Below are positions 1-8,532 of a DNA stretch of 64,000 nucleotides, in pieces. The position numbers and the translations under genes are program-made. The notes under the pieces were generated by a model that saw nothing but the letters and a program-made list of their open reading frames with translations, was not told where the DNA came from and made no database searches. Source of the DNA: Actinomycetospora straminea (GTDB taxonomy: Bacteria > Actinomycetota > Actinomycetes > Mycobacteriales > Pseudonocardiaceae); contig NZ_JAQZAN010000028.1 in NCBI RefSeq assembly GCF_028737255.1, positions 1-64,000 of the forward strand. The letters run 5' to 3'. Numbering within the stretch: position 1 is the stretch's first letter; each line of letters begins with the position of its first letter.

Positions 1-64
1 CGATCACGTCCGCGCGGGCCCGCGCGAGCGCCTCCCGCTCGGCCGCACCCACCGATTCGCTCAT
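1..64 (-). CDS. N-terminal fragment of an unidentified protein
   Basis: A reading frame begins with ATG at 64 and runs off the left edge on the minus strand. Only about 21 residues are visible (MSESVGAAEREALARARADV...), which is too few to name a family. The codons have G or C in the third position, as in the surrounding genes. It is divergent from the gene starting at 202, so positions 65-201 must hold promoters for both directions; I recognise no operator there. Confidence 0.5.
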   Translation of the reverse strand, partial: MSESVGAAEREALARARADVI

Positions 65-201
65 GTGTTCGACGGTAGCCCCGACCCCCGACAGTCGAGG
101 CCGGAACGCTGAGACCCCCTCAGGAACCCACCGCCTCGCGCGATGAGTCCCGGCCCTCCCGCCCGTCCACCTCTCGACGCACCTACGCGGAAGGGACCCC
201 C

Positions 202-849
202 ATGACCGCGACCGACCCGGCCGACACCGCGACCCTGCTCGCCGCCACCCGCACCGAGCGGGCCGCGCTCGCCGACGACCTCGCCGGCCTCACCGCCGCG
301 GACTGGGCGACGCCGTCGCTGTGCGACCGCTGGTCGGTCGAGGACACCGTTGCCCACCTCACCGCCGCGGCCAGCGTCGGACCCTGGCGGTGGCTGCGCA
401 GCGTGCTCGGCGCGCGCTTCGACTTCGACCTCCACAACGACCGGCGCCTGGCCGAGCAGCGCGGCGCGACGCCGGCCGAGACCCTCGCGCGGTTCCGGGC
501 GATCATCGACAGCACGACGTCGACCTGGGGCCCGAAGGCGGCGTGGCTCGGCGAGGTCGTCGTGCACGGCGAGGACGTCCGCCGGCCCCTCGGGCTCGTG
601 CGCATCCCGCCGGTGGCGACGACGACGCCGGTCGCGGACTTCTTCGCGTCCCGCGACTTCACGGTCAGCGGAAAGACGGTCTCCACCGGCCTGCACCTGC
701 GCGCCACCGACGGCCCGTTCGAGGCCGGCGAGGGACCCGAGGTCACCGGCCCGACCCTCGCGCTCCTCATGGTCATGGCCGGTCGCGCAGCGCACCTCGA
801 CGACCTCGACGGCCCCGGGGTGGCGACGCTGCGGGAGCGCCTCAGGTAG
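202..849 (+). CDS. Maleylpyruvate isomerase family mycothiol-dependent enzyme (DinB/MDMPI fold)
   Basis: The 215-residue protein has the features of the mycothiol-dependent maleylpyruvate isomerase N-terminal family. These are the early SLCDRWSVEDTVAHLT segment (about residues 39-54), a later VVVHGEDVRRPLG segment with His, Glu and Asp that probably contribute to the metal site, and a C-terminal GPEVTGPTLALLMVMAGR segment. In this family a four-helix bundle binds a divalent metal and uses mycothiol as thiol cofactor; the substrate here is unknown. A GGAAGGGA ribosome site precedes the ATG at 202. A relative with the same C-terminal signature is at 31303 and a more distant one at 45435. The gene appears monocistronic and converges on the small protein ending at 858. 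Confidence 0.8.
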   Translation: MTATDPADTATLLAATRTERAALADDLAGLTAADWATPSLCDRWSVEDTVAHLTAAASVGPWRWLRSVLGARFDFDLHNDRRLAEQRGATPAETLARFRAIIDSTTSTWGPKAAWLGEVVVHGEDVRRPLGLVRIPPVATTTPVADFFASRDFTVSGKTVSTGLHLRATDGPFEAGEGPEVTGPTLALLMVMAGRAAHLDDLDGPGVATLRERLR

Positions 850-857
850 ACCGGGGG

Positions 858-1109
858 TCAGCCGTCATCGTCATCGTCGTCCCCGTCGGCGTCGGCGGGC
901 TGCTCCGCCGGCGCCGGCTGCTGGACCTGCCCACCCGGCGCGGGCTGCTGTCCGGGGACGGGCGCCGGCGCCTCGACGACCTGCCCGGTCGCGGGGGCGT
1001 CGTCGTCGTCCCCGCCCGGGGCCTCCATCTGCGGGAACTGGAACACCAGCACCAGGCCGATGATCGCTGCGAGCACCGCGAGGCCGGCGCCGACCCGATC
1101 CTTCGTCAT
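858..1109 (-). CDS. Small single-pass membrane protein with acidic, Pro/Gln-rich tail
   Basis: This 83-residue protein has one hydrophobic helix near the N-terminus (about residues 8-26, AGLAVLAAIIGLVLVFQFP). A low-complexity tail follows, rich in Pro, Gln, Ala and Asp, ending in a run of six Asp and a Gly. An AGGAGG ribosome site lies just upstream of the ATG at 1109. It starts 29 bases after the exchanger gene on the same strand, so the two are probably co-transcribed. The acidic tail could bind cations, which would suit a neighbour in the Na/Ca exchanger family, but that is only a guess. I know no named family for it. Confidence 0.7.
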   Translation of the reverse strand: MTKDRVGAGLAVLAAIIGLVLVFQFPQMEAPGGDDDDAPATGQVVEAPAPVPGQQPAPGGQVQQPAPAEQPADADGDDDDDDG

Positions 1110-1138
1110 CCCTGTCCTCCTGGTCTCGACGGGCCGGT

Positions 1139-2293
1139 TCAGTCGTCGACCGGGACCTCGCCGAAGAGCACGAGGCTCAGGACGAAGTAGGTGACGTAGA
1201 GGGCGAGCAGGACGACGCCGTGCCAGCGCCGCAGGCGCCCGGTGGCGAGGAAGACCGCCGACAGCACGGTGAACACGAGCAGGACCGGCATGTGCCACGC
1301 GAGCGTGTCGTCGTCGACGAGGATCGCGCCGCCGATGAGCAGGACGATCCCGAGCTTGCCGGTCACCGAGAACACGACGCTGCCGATGACGTTGGCGATG
1401 CCGATCTCCGGCGCGCCACGCCGCGAGGGCTCGACGGACAGCAGGATGTCCTCGAGCGTCAGGGCCAGCGTGGCGATGGTGACGCCGAAGACGGTGCCCT
1501 CGATCTCGAAGTTCTCGAGGATGCCCTCGGTGCCCTGGCCGGCGATGAGCGCGCCGACGACGAGGCCGATGAGGGCGATCACCGCGAGCACGATCGTGCC
1601 CGCCGGCGAGGTCTGCCGGGCCTTGAGGAAGCCCTGGTCGACGTGCAGGTCGGGCGGGAGGTGGAAGCCGCCCCCGTTGTCGTCGCGGCCCTCGGGGCCG
1701 TCACCGCCCCGCGGGCCGCTGCCGGTACCGCTGCCGGTGCCGCCGTCGCCCGGGCCCTCGCGGGTGAGCGTGGCGGTGCCGCCCCCGCCCGCGCCGACGC
1801 CGGCCTTCTCGAGCTGCTCGTAGAGCTCGGCGTTGCGGAACACCGGGCGGCGCGCGGAGTACTCGCGGTAGGCGATCCAGCCGACGAACGCGACGAAGAG
1901 CAGCAGCAGGACGACGCCGATGCCCACCGACAGCGCGCCGGTCAGCGCCAGCGCGTACATGACGACGGGCGCGGCGACGAACAGCGCGAGGTAGCTCTTC
2001 GGCACGTCGACCGGGCAGGGCGCCACGATCGCCATCAGCGCGAGCACGATCCCGGTCATCGCGATCGTCGTCCCGATGACCGTGCCGAGCGCGACCTCGC
2101 TGAGGTCCTCGACGTTCAGCGCGATCCCGAACGCGAGGTCGTCGAACTCGATGCCGGTGAAGACCACGGCGATGAGGAACAGCGAGACCGCCCACCGGCT
2201 GGCGACGCCGACCAGGTAGCCGATCAGTTTCTCGGCGCTGTAGACGAGCACCGCGATGCCCAGGACGAACTCGATGATGGGTATCGCGGCCAT
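1139..2293 (-). CDS. Sodium/calcium exchanger (CaCA) family membrane transporter
   Basis: The 384-residue polytopic membrane protein has two related halves, each with a signature helix. The first is FTGIEFDDLAFGIALN (about residues 45-60) and the second LALTLEDILLSVEPSRRG (about 276-293). These resemble the alpha repeats of Ca/cation antiporters, with acidic residues in the expected ion-binding positions. A soluble loop between the halves (about 165-225) is unusually rich in Gly, Thr and Asp. The family exchanges Na or H for Ca or another divalent cation across the cytoplasmic membrane. The start is the ATG at 2293. It is followed by a small membrane protein with an acidic tail. The ion carried cannot be told from sequence. 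Confidence 0.8.
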   Translation of the reverse strand: MAAIPIIEFVLGIAVLVYSAEKLIGYLVGVASRWAVSLFLIAVVFTGIEFDDLAFGIALNVEDLSEVALGTVIGTTIAMTGIVLALMAIVAPCPVDVPKSYLALFVAAPVVMYALALTGALSVGIGVVLLLLFVAFVGWIAYREYSARRPVFRNAELYEQLEKAGVGAGGGGTATLTREGPGDGGTGSGTGSGPRGGDGPEGRDDNGGGFHLPPDLHVDQGFLKARQTSPAGTIVLAVIALIGLVVGALIAGQGTEGILENFEIEGTVFGVTIATLALTLEDILLSVEPSRRGAPEIGIANVIGSVVFSVTGKLGIVLLIGGAILVDDDTLAWHMPVLLVFTVLSAVFLATGRLRRWHGVVLLALYVTYFVLSLVLFGEVPVDD

Positions 2294-2524
2294 GCGTCAG
2301 CTCCTCGAGTACGCCGATGTCACCAGAGATCGCGCCGTGGGTGATGGTGATCGGGATCATCCGTTGGTGCAACGGGTTGACGTGGGTCACAGATCCGCGT
2401 AGGGCCGGATGGCGCAGTGACGTCCGGACCGGGCGGGTGACGCCGTCGGCACGGGTGGCGCCCACGGGCGCGGGGCCCGGAGGATGCCCCCGACGCGCCC
2501 AGCCCGCGAGGAGGAGTCGGACGG

Positions 2525-3931
2525 ATGAGCGACCTCGAGGTCGACGTCGTGGTGATCGGCGCCGGTCCGGTCGGCGAGAACGTCGCCGACCGCGCGCACC
2601 AGCAGGGCCTTTCGGCCGCCGTCGTCGAGGCACGCCTGGTCGGGGGCGAGTGCTCGTACTACGCGTGCATCCCGTCGAAGGCGCTGCTACGGCCGGTGGA
2701 CCTGTACGCGGCGACGCAGCGCATGCCGGGCGTCGCCGAGGCCGTGTCGGGCGGCGTGGACGTCGCGGCGGTGCTCGCGCGGCGGGACGCGTTCGCCGCC
2801 GAGGACGACTCCGGGCAGGCGGACTGGCTCTCCGGCGCCGGGATCACCCTGCTGCGCGGGCACGGCCGCCTGGCCGGCGAGCGCGCGGTCGAGGTGACCC
2901 ACCACGACGGTACGACCACCTCGGTCGCGGCCCGCTACGTCGTCGTCGCCACCGGCTCGACGCCGGCGCAGCCGCCGATCGACGGGCTGGACACGGTCGA
3001 CGCCTGGACCAACCAGGAGGCGACGCAGGTCAAGGAGGTCCCGGCGTCGCTGCTGATCCTCGGCGGGGGCGTGGTCGGGGTCGAGATGGCGACGGCGTTC
3101 CGGCGGCTCGGCGCCCAGGTCACGCTCGTCCAGCACGGCGAGCGGCTCATCCCGGGCACCGAGCCCGAGGCCGGGCGCCGGCTGCAGGCCGCGCTCGAGG
3201 CCGACGGCGTCGACGTCCGGCTCGCGACGTCGATGACGGCGGTCCGGCGCGACGGCGACGAGGTCGTGGCGACGCTGGACGACGGGTCCGAGATCCGCGG
3301 GTCGGAGCTGCTCGTGGCCGCCGGCCGCCGGCCCGCCACGTCCGACCTCGGCGTCGACACCGTCGGGCTGGAGCCGGGCAAGCCGCTCGACGCCGACGAG
3401 AGCACCACGGTGCTGGGCGACTGGCTCTACGCGGTCGGCGACGCCAGCACCGGCGCGAAGCTGACGCACATGGGCAAGTACCAGGCGCGCATCTGCGGCG
3501 ACGTGGTCGTCGCGCGCTCGCGGGGCCAGGAGCTGGGCGGGCGGTACTCCCACCACGCCGCCACCGCGGAGCACACCGCCGTCCCGCAGGTGATCTTCAC
3601 CGACCCGCAGGTCGCGGCCGTCGGGTACACCGAGGCGGGGGCCCGCGACGCGGGGCTGCCGGTGCGCGCGGTGTCCTACGAGATCGGCAGCGTCGCGGGC
3701 GGGTCGCTGCACGCCGACGGGTACGACGGGTTCGCGACGATCGTCGTCGACACCGACCGGGGCGTGATCGTCGGCGCCACCTTCGTGGGGCAGGACGTCG
3801 CGGACATGGTCCACGCGGCGACGATCGCGATCGTCGGCGAGGTGCCGCTCGAGCGGCTCTGGCACGTCGTCCCGTCGTTCCCGACGATGAGCGAGGTCTG
3901 GCTGCGCCTGCTCGAGACCTACGGCCTGTAG
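2525..3931 (+). CDS. Pyridine nucleotide-disulfide oxidoreductase (Lpd/MerA-like) lacking the C-terminal catalytic His
   Basis: This 468-residue flavoprotein has the FAD site GAGPVG near residue 12, a redox pair C43-x4-C48 in GGECSYYACIPSK, the NAD(P) site GGGVVGVE and the second FAD motif YAVGDA. That is the full layout of dihydrolipoamide dehydrogenases. In those enzymes a C-terminal His, within H-P-T-x-x-E, acts as acid/base. Here the matching segment is SFPTMSE, so the His position is Phe452 while the Glu is kept. The enzyme probably transfers electrons from NAD(P)H to a quinone or disulfide rather than acting as a true Lpd, and no 2-oxo-acid dehydrogenase genes are nearby. An AGGAG site precedes the ATG. 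Confidence 0.85.
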   Translation: MSDLEVDVVVIGAGPVGENVADRAHQQGLSAAVVEARLVGGECSYYACIPSKALLRPVDLYAATQRMPGVAEAVSGGVDVAAVLARRDAFAAEDDSGQADWLSGAGITLLRGHGRLAGERAVEVTHHDGTTTSVAARYVVVATGSTPAQPPIDGLDTVDAWTNQEATQVKEVPASLLILGGGVVGVEMATAFRRLGAQVTLVQHGERLIPGTEPEAGRRLQAALEADGVDVRLATSMTAVRRDGDEVVATLDDGSEIRGSELLVAAGRRPATSDLGVDTVGLEPGKPLDADESTTVLGDWLYAVGDASTGAKLTHMGKYQARICGDVVVARSRGQELGGRYSHHAATAEHTAVPQVIFTDPQVAAVGYTEAGARDAGLPVRAVSYEIGSVAGGSLHADGYDGFATIVVDTDRGVIVGATFVGQDVADMVHAATIAIVGEVPLERLWHVVPSFPTMSEVWLRLLETYGL

Positions 3932-4101
3932 CCCAGCGCGGTCCGCGTGGCGTCGTCGAGGCGGCGGGCGGCCTCGTCGTAGGACGTGTCGTCGGGCTGC
4001 AGGCTCAGCACGACGACGACGGTCGCGGAGCGTCCCACGGGCACGTTCGCACCGCCGGTGGTGGCGGCGGGCACCGTGGTGCCGGAAGCTGCACCGATCA
4101 C
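3919..4101 (-). CDS. Possible small protein or gene remnant
   Basis: A 60-codon frame with strongly G/C-biased third positions, as in real genes here, runs opposite to and overlaps the last 13 bases of the oxidoreductase gene. Its start would be the GTG at 4101, which sits inside a perfect palindrome at 4096-4109, and I see no ribosome site. The product is mainly Val, Thr and Asp-rich and matches nothing I know. It could be the C-terminal remainder of a decayed gene. Low confidence as an expressed gene. Confidence 0.3.
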   Translation of the reverse strand: MIGAASGTTVPAATTGGANVPVGRSATVVVVLSLQPDDTSYDEAARRLDDATRTALGYRP

Positions 4102-4109
4102 CGGTGATC
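4096..4109. promoter_or_regulatory. Perfect 14-bp palindrome upstream of the kelch gene
   Basis: The sequence GATCACCGGTGATC is a perfect palindrome about 30 bases before the GTG of the kelch-repeat gene. Its position fits an operator or a promoter-overlapping protein site. No regulator gene is adjacent, so the binding protein is unknown, and a chance palindrome cannot be excluded. Confidence 0.3.
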
Positions 4110-4139
4110 AGCGGTGACCGTCGTCGGAGAGGACCCCGC

Positions 4140-5174
4140 GTGCCCGGATTCGTCCCGACGGGCGCCCTGCTGACCCCGCGCTCGTCGTTCGCCGCGACGC
4201 GGCTCGACGACGGGCGGGTCCTCGTCGCGGGCGGCACCGCCCCCGGCGGGGCGGGCGTGCTCGACGCCGAGGTGTACGACCCCGCGGCCGGTACGTGGAG
4301 CGCCGCCGGCGCGCTGACCGGCGTCCACGTCGCGCCGCAGCTCGTCGCCACCGACCGGGGCGCCGCGGTGGTGGGCGGCGACCCGGGCGGGGTCGACGTC
4401 CTGCTCGAGACGTGGGACGCGGCGACGAACGGGTGGAGCGCGCACGTCGTCGAGCCCTCGCTGGCCGCCGCGGACGGCGTGCGGCGGGCGTCGGACCACC
4501 TCGACGTGCTGTGCGGCACCCGGGGACAGCCGGACCCGTTCGGGGCCGCGCGTCTCGTCGAGGTCGGCCTGGCCGACGGCCAGGTCAGGCCGCGGCCGAC
4601 GCCCGGCTACAGCCGGTCCCACGCCTTCGTGACCACCCTGGCGGACGGCACGCTCCTCGCGTGCGCCGGCGTCGGGCTCGCCGTGGGCGCCGGCGGGGCG
4701 CCGGTCGAGTACGTCGCGCGGACCTCGGAGAGCCAGGACCCGGTGACCGGGGCGTGGACCCCGACCGGGCGCCTCGCCGTGCCCCACCTCACCGTCGACC
4801 GCTCCGGCCCCTACCTCGTCGCCCTCGGCACCGACGCCCTCCTCGTGGCCGGCGGCGACCAGGTCGACGGCCGCACCGACGTCGTCGAGCACTTCTCCGC
4901 CGCGACCGGGCGGTGGATGCTGCGGGCGCCGCTGCCCGACGCCCGCGACGGCCACGCCGTGGTCGCGCTCGGCGAGGAGACGGTGCTCGTCATCGGCGGG
5001 GAGACCGCGGACGGGGTGCGGGCGGACGGCTACACCTACGACGTCGCCACCGACGCCTGGAACGCGACCGACGCCATGACGCGGCCCCGCACCGGCCACG
5101 CGGCGGTGGCCCTGACCGACGGCTCCGTGCTCGTGGTCGGCGGCGCCGACGGGAGCTGCGAGCGCCTGAACTGA
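4140..5174 (+). CDS. Kelch-repeat beta-propeller protein
   Basis: The 344-residue protein consists of kelch-type repeats, each with LxDGxVLVxGG followed by a Y/W-containing strand. Examples are DDGRVLVAGG near the N-terminus, TDALLVAGG, EETVLVIGGE and DGSVLVVGGADG at the end. Five or six repeats predict one beta-propeller. I see no signal peptide or membrane helix, so it is probably cytoplasmic, acting in protein or ligand binding; no catalytic domain is present. The GTG at 4140 is chosen because GGAGAGGA lies 6-7 bases upstream; an in-frame GTG at 4104 lacks such a site. The glycosyltransferase gene follows on the same strand after 47 bases. Confidence 0.75.
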   Translation: MPGFVPTGALLTPRSSFAATRLDDGRVLVAGGTAPGGAGVLDAEVYDPAAGTWSAAGALTGVHVAPQLVATDRGAAVVGGDPGGVDVLLETWDAATNGWSAHVVEPSLAAADGVRRASDHLDVLCGTRGQPDPFGAARLVEVGLADGQVRPRPTPGYSRSHAFVTTLADGTLLACAGVGLAVGAGGAPVEYVARTSESQDPVTGAWTPTGRLAVPHLTVDRSGPYLVALGTDALLVAGGDQVDGRTDVVEHFSAATGRWMLRAPLPDARDGHAVVALGEETVLVIGGETADGVRADGYTYDVATDAWNATDAMTRPRTGHAAVALTDGSVLVVGGADGSCERLN

Positions 5175-5221
5175 GAGCCCCCGCCGGGGATGACCGCGCC
5201 GGACAACGGGAACCAGCCCCG

Positions 5222-6301
5222 GTGCAGACGCTGCGGATCGTGCCGGACCTGCGGAGCTCGGTCGTCGAGGAGATGCCCGCGACCCAGGCCCTGCTGTTCA
5301 CGTCGCGCCGCGCCGACGCCGACCCCGCCCTGCTCGCCGACCCGCGGGTGTCGCCCTTCACCCCGTGCCGGCTGGTCGCGGCGCTGCGCGACCCGGAGCT
5401 CGCCGTGCTCGAGGTCGCCGAGCCGCTGTGGACGGGGGAGTGGGTGCGGGCGCTGCGCTGGATCGCGCTCGCGAAGCTGCTCCGGCCGCGGATCACGGTC
5501 GCGACCTACGCCATCGAGAACCTCGACGCCCGCGCGCGCCTGGCCCCTCGCGCGCTGGCGCACCGGCCCGTCCTCGGGGCCGTGGTGACGCGCCTGGCCG
5601 TCGTCGCCATGGGTGTCTCGCTGCTGCTGGGGCTCGACGCCGTGGTGTTCGGGACGAGTGGCGCCGCCGAGAACTACCGGCGCGCGTTCGGGTGGGCGCT
5701 GCGCCGGACCCGCCAGACCGTGCTCACCCCGCGACTGAGTGCGTGCAGTGTCTGCGGCCCCCGGGTCGAGGACGTCACCCGCGAGCCGACGGTGCTCTTC
5801 CTCGGCACACCCAGCGAGCGCAAGGGCTTCGCGGTGCTGACCGCGGCCTGGGAGCGGGCCGGCGCGTCCGAGCGGGGCTGGCGGCTGGTGGTCGCCGATC
5901 CGAGCGGGGCGACCGACCGGGCCGTGCCCGCCGGGGTGTCGATCGTCGCCGACCCGCCGCGCGCGACCGTCCACGCCCTGCTGCGCACCGCCGCCGTCGT
6001 CGCGATGCCGTCGGTGCGGCGGCCGGGGTGGCGCGAGCAGATCGGGCTGCCCCTGGTCGAGGGCCTCACCCACGGCTGCCGCGTCGTCACGACCACCGAG
6101 ACCGGCCTCGCCGACGACCTGCGCGACCACCCCCGCGTCGTGCTCACCACCCCCGGCGACGTCGCGGACCTCGCCGCCGGGCTGCGCCGCGCGATGGACG
6201 CCGACGACCGCCCCGCCCCGCCCGGTCCGCGGGGCGCCACGAAGAGCGACGTCGTGGCCTGGTGGCTCGATCCCCTTGACACGTCCGCGGATCGGCGCTG
6301 A
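5222..6301 (+). CDS. GT-B fold glycosyltransferase (group 1 / GT4-like)
   Basis: The protein has about 359 residues. Its C-terminal half shows the GT-B donor-binding pattern: a strand with TVLFLGTPSERKGF, a later VVAMPSVRRPGWREQIGLPLVEGL and HGCRVVTTTETGLADDL. The G-x-P-x-VEGL block matches the nucleotide-sugar site of family 1 glycosyltransferases. The N-terminal half is less conserved and includes a hydrophobic stretch (about residues 115-140) that may contact the membrane. The likely reaction is transfer of a sugar from an NDP-sugar to an envelope lipid or metabolite, substrate unknown. The GTG at 5222 is the first plausible start after the kelch gene, although its ribosome site is weak. 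A secreted peptidase gene follows. Confidence 0.7.
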   Translation: MQTLRIVPDLRSSVVEEMPATQALLFTSRRADADPALLADPRVSPFTPCRLVAALRDPELAVLEVAEPLWTGEWVRALRWIALAKLLRPRITVATYAIENLDARARLAPRALAHRPVLGAVVTRLAVVAMGVSLLLGLDAVVFGTSGAAENYRRAFGWALRRTRQTVLTPRLSACSVCGPRVEDVTREPTVLFLGTPSERKGFAVLTAAWERAGASERGWRLVVADPSGATDRAVPAGVSIVADPPRATVHALLRTAAVVAMPSVRRPGWREQIGLPLVEGLTHGCRVVTTTETGLADDLRDHPRVVLTTPGDVADLAAGLRRAMDADDRPAPPGPRGATKSDVVAWWLDPLDTSADRR

Positions 6302-6318
6302 TCTCCTCACGAGGGGGG

Positions 6319-7398
6319 ATGAGCGTGATCGGCTGGCGACGGCGTCTCGGGGTGGTGCTGGCGGGCGCCGCGCTGCTGGCGGCGGGGTGCTCGGGCGGTC
6401 CCGACCGGTCCGCGCCGGCCCCGTCCGACCCCCCGTCCGACCCGCCGTCCGACACCCGCCTCGCCGAGCAGCTCGCCGCGACGACCAGCGGCGACGCCGC
6501 GTTCGTCCACCTCCGGGCGCTGCAGGGGGTCGCCGACCGGAACGGCGGGCAGCGCGCCGCGGGCTCGCCGGGCTACGACGCGAGCGTGGAGTACGTCGCC
6601 GGGGTCCTGCGCGACGCCGGGTTCCGCGTGGAGACGCCGGTCGTGACCGTCGAGTCCGACGAGGGCCCGCCGATCACCACGCGCAACGTCGTCGCGCAGA
6701 CCACCACCGGACGCACCGACGAGGTGGTGCTCGTCGGCGCCCACCTCGACAGCGTCCCCGAGGGCCCCGGCATCAACGACAACGCCAGCGGGTCGGCGGC
6801 GCACCTCGACGTCGCGCTGGCCCTCGGCAGCGCACCGCCGGTGCAGAACGCCGTGCGGTTCGTGTGGTTCGGGGCCGAGGAGGACGGGCTGCTCGGCGCC
6901 CAGGCCTACGTCGACGGCCTCACCGAGGAGCAGCGCCGCGACATCGCCCTGATGCTCAACACCGACATGATCGGCTCGCCCAACGCCGCCTACCTCACCT
7001 ACGACGGCGACGACGCCGACCGCACGGCGGACGATCCCGCGCCGCCGGGCTCCGCCGTCATCGAACGCCGTCTCAAGGCGCGGCTCGCGGCGATCGGCGT
7101 CCCGGCCGGGGACGTCGACCTCGCCGACGACTCCGACTACGGCCCGTTCGTCGACGCCGGCATCCCCGCCGGTGGCGTGAACACCGGCGACGCGCCGCTC
7201 AAGACCCCGGAGCAGGCGGCACTGTGGGGCGGCGAGCCCGGCGTGCCCTACGACCGCTGCTACCACCGGGCGTGCGACACCCTGACCAACATCGACCGCG
7301 TCGCGTTCGACCGGATGGTCGACACCATCGCCTTCGGCGTCGGCCTGTTCGCGGTCGATCTCGGTGGCGTGCCGGACCGCGCCGCCCGTGACCGGTAG
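6319..7398 (+). CDS. Secreted M28 family zinc metallopeptidase (lipoprotein)
   Basis: The 359-residue protein begins with a lipoprotein signal (hydrophobic core then LLAAGC), so it is likely lipid-anchored outside the membrane. The M28 aminopeptidase motifs appear in order: GAHLDSVPEGPGINDNASG supplies the first His and the bridging Asp, WFGAEEDGLLGA the catalytic Glu pair, NTDMIGS the next Asp, and CYHRACDTLTN the last His. These residues bind two zinc ions in the family. It probably releases N-terminal residues from peptides. A GAGGGGGG site precedes the ATG at 6319. The length fits single-domain bacterial M28 enzymes without a PA insert. Confidence 0.88.
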   Translation: MSVIGWRRRLGVVLAGAALLAAGCSGGPDRSAPAPSDPPSDPPSDTRLAEQLAATTSGDAAFVHLRALQGVADRNGGQRAAGSPGYDASVEYVAGVLRDAGFRVETPVVTVESDEGPPITTRNVVAQTTTGRTDEVVLVGAHLDSVPEGPGINDNASGSAAHLDVALALGSAPPVQNAVRFVWFGAEEDGLLGAQAYVDGLTEEQRRDIALMLNTDMIGSPNAAYLTYDGDDADRTADDPAPPGSAVIERRLKARLAAIGVPAGDVDLADDSDYGPFVDAGIPAGGVNTGDAPLKTPEQAALWGGEPGVPYDRCYHRACDTLTNIDRVAFDRMVDTIAFGVGLFAVDLGGVPDRAARDR

Positions 7399-7530
7399 TG
7401 ATCGCGCCGGCGCGCGGGGTACCGAGTGCGGATACCTCTGGTCTCGCCCCACCCCGACGGAGTGGAATCACGTCTCGCCGCGCTCGTCCGTGAGCCCCGC
7501 GTCGGGCTAGAGAGTCCCAGGAGTGGAACC

Positions 7531-8532
7531 GTGAAGAAGCTGCTCAACGACCCGGCCGACCTCGTCGCGGAATCGCTGCGCGGGGTGGAGCGTGCGCACC
7601 CGGAGCTGCGCATCGACCACGAGAACCGGATCCTCTACCGCGCCGACGCTCCCGTGTCGGGCAAGGTCGGGCTGCTCTCCGGCGGGGGCAGCGGCCACGA
7701 GCCCGCGCACGCCGGGTTCATCGGCCCGGGCATGCTCGACGCGGTCTGCGCCGGCGAGGTCTTCACCTCCCCCGTGCCCGACCAGATGGCCGAGGCCACC
7801 AAGAACATCGACGGCGGCGCGGGCGTCCTGCACCTCGTCTGGAACTACACCGGCGACGTCATGAACTTCGACATGGCCGCCGAGCTCGCCGCCGCGGAGA
7901 CCGACACCGAGGTCCAGGCGGTCGTCATGAACGACGACGTCGCCGTCGAGGACAGCCTGTTCACCGCCGGCCGCCGCGGCACCGGCGCCGCGATCGCCGT
8001 CGAGAAGATCGTCGGCGCCGCCGCGGACCAGGGCCGCAGCCTGTCCGAGCTGGCCGACCTGGCCCGCCGCGTCAACGACAGCTCCCGCAGCATGGGCATG
8101 GCGCTGACGTCCTGCACCGTCCCGGCGAAGGGCACCCCGACCTTCGACCTCCCCGAGGACGAGATCGAGATCGGGATCGGCATCCACGGCGAGCCGGGCC
8201 GCCGGCGCGTCCCGCTCACGTCCGCGCACGAGATCGCCCAGATGCTCGTCGACCCGATCCTGGCCGACCGCGACTTCACCGGCGGCGAGGGCGTGTTCGT
8301 GTTCGTCAACGGCATGGGCGCCACCCCGCAGCTCGAGCTGTACCTGATGTACAACGAGGTCGCCGCGCTCCTCGACAAGGCCGGGATCGTCCCGGTCCGC
8401 TCGCTGGTGGGGCCCTACGTCACCAGCCTCGACATGGCGGGCTGCCTGGTGTCGATCACCCGTCTCGACGACGACATGCTCCGGCTCTGGGACGCCCCGG
8501 TCGCCACCGCCGGCCTGCGCTGGGGCATGTGA
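7531..8532 (+). CDS. dhaK: Dihydroxyacetone kinase subunit DhaK
   Basis: This 333-residue protein is the dihydroxyacetone-binding subunit of the PTS-dependent dihydroxyacetone kinase. His219 in GIGIHGEPG corresponds to the His that binds dihydroxyacetone covalently (His218 in E. coli). The N-terminal SGGGSGHEPAH block and the NDDVAVEDS block are also typical. The reaction is phosphorylation of dihydroxyacetone to DHAP, with the phosphate coming from PEP through DhaM and DhaL. The GTG at 7531 is preceded by CAGGAG and matches the family start; an upstream frame extension from 7426 is not conserved. It is the first gene of a dhaK-dhaL-dhaM operon with overlapping stop and start codons. Confidence 0.95.
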   Translation: MKKLLNDPADLVAESLRGVERAHPELRIDHENRILYRADAPVSGKVGLLSGGGSGHEPAHAGFIGPGMLDAVCAGEVFTSPVPDQMAEATKNIDGGAGVLHLVWNYTGDVMNFDMAAELAAAETDTEVQAVVMNDDVAVEDSLFTAGRRGTGAAIAVEKIVGAAADQGRSLSELADLARRVNDSSRSMGMALTSCTVPAKGTPTFDLPEDEIEIGIGIHGEPGRRRVPLTSAHEIAQMLVDPILADRDFTGGEGVFVFVNGMGATPQLELYLMYNEVAALLDKAGIVPVRSLVGPYVTSLDMAGCLVSITRLDDDMLRLWDAPVATAGLRWGM

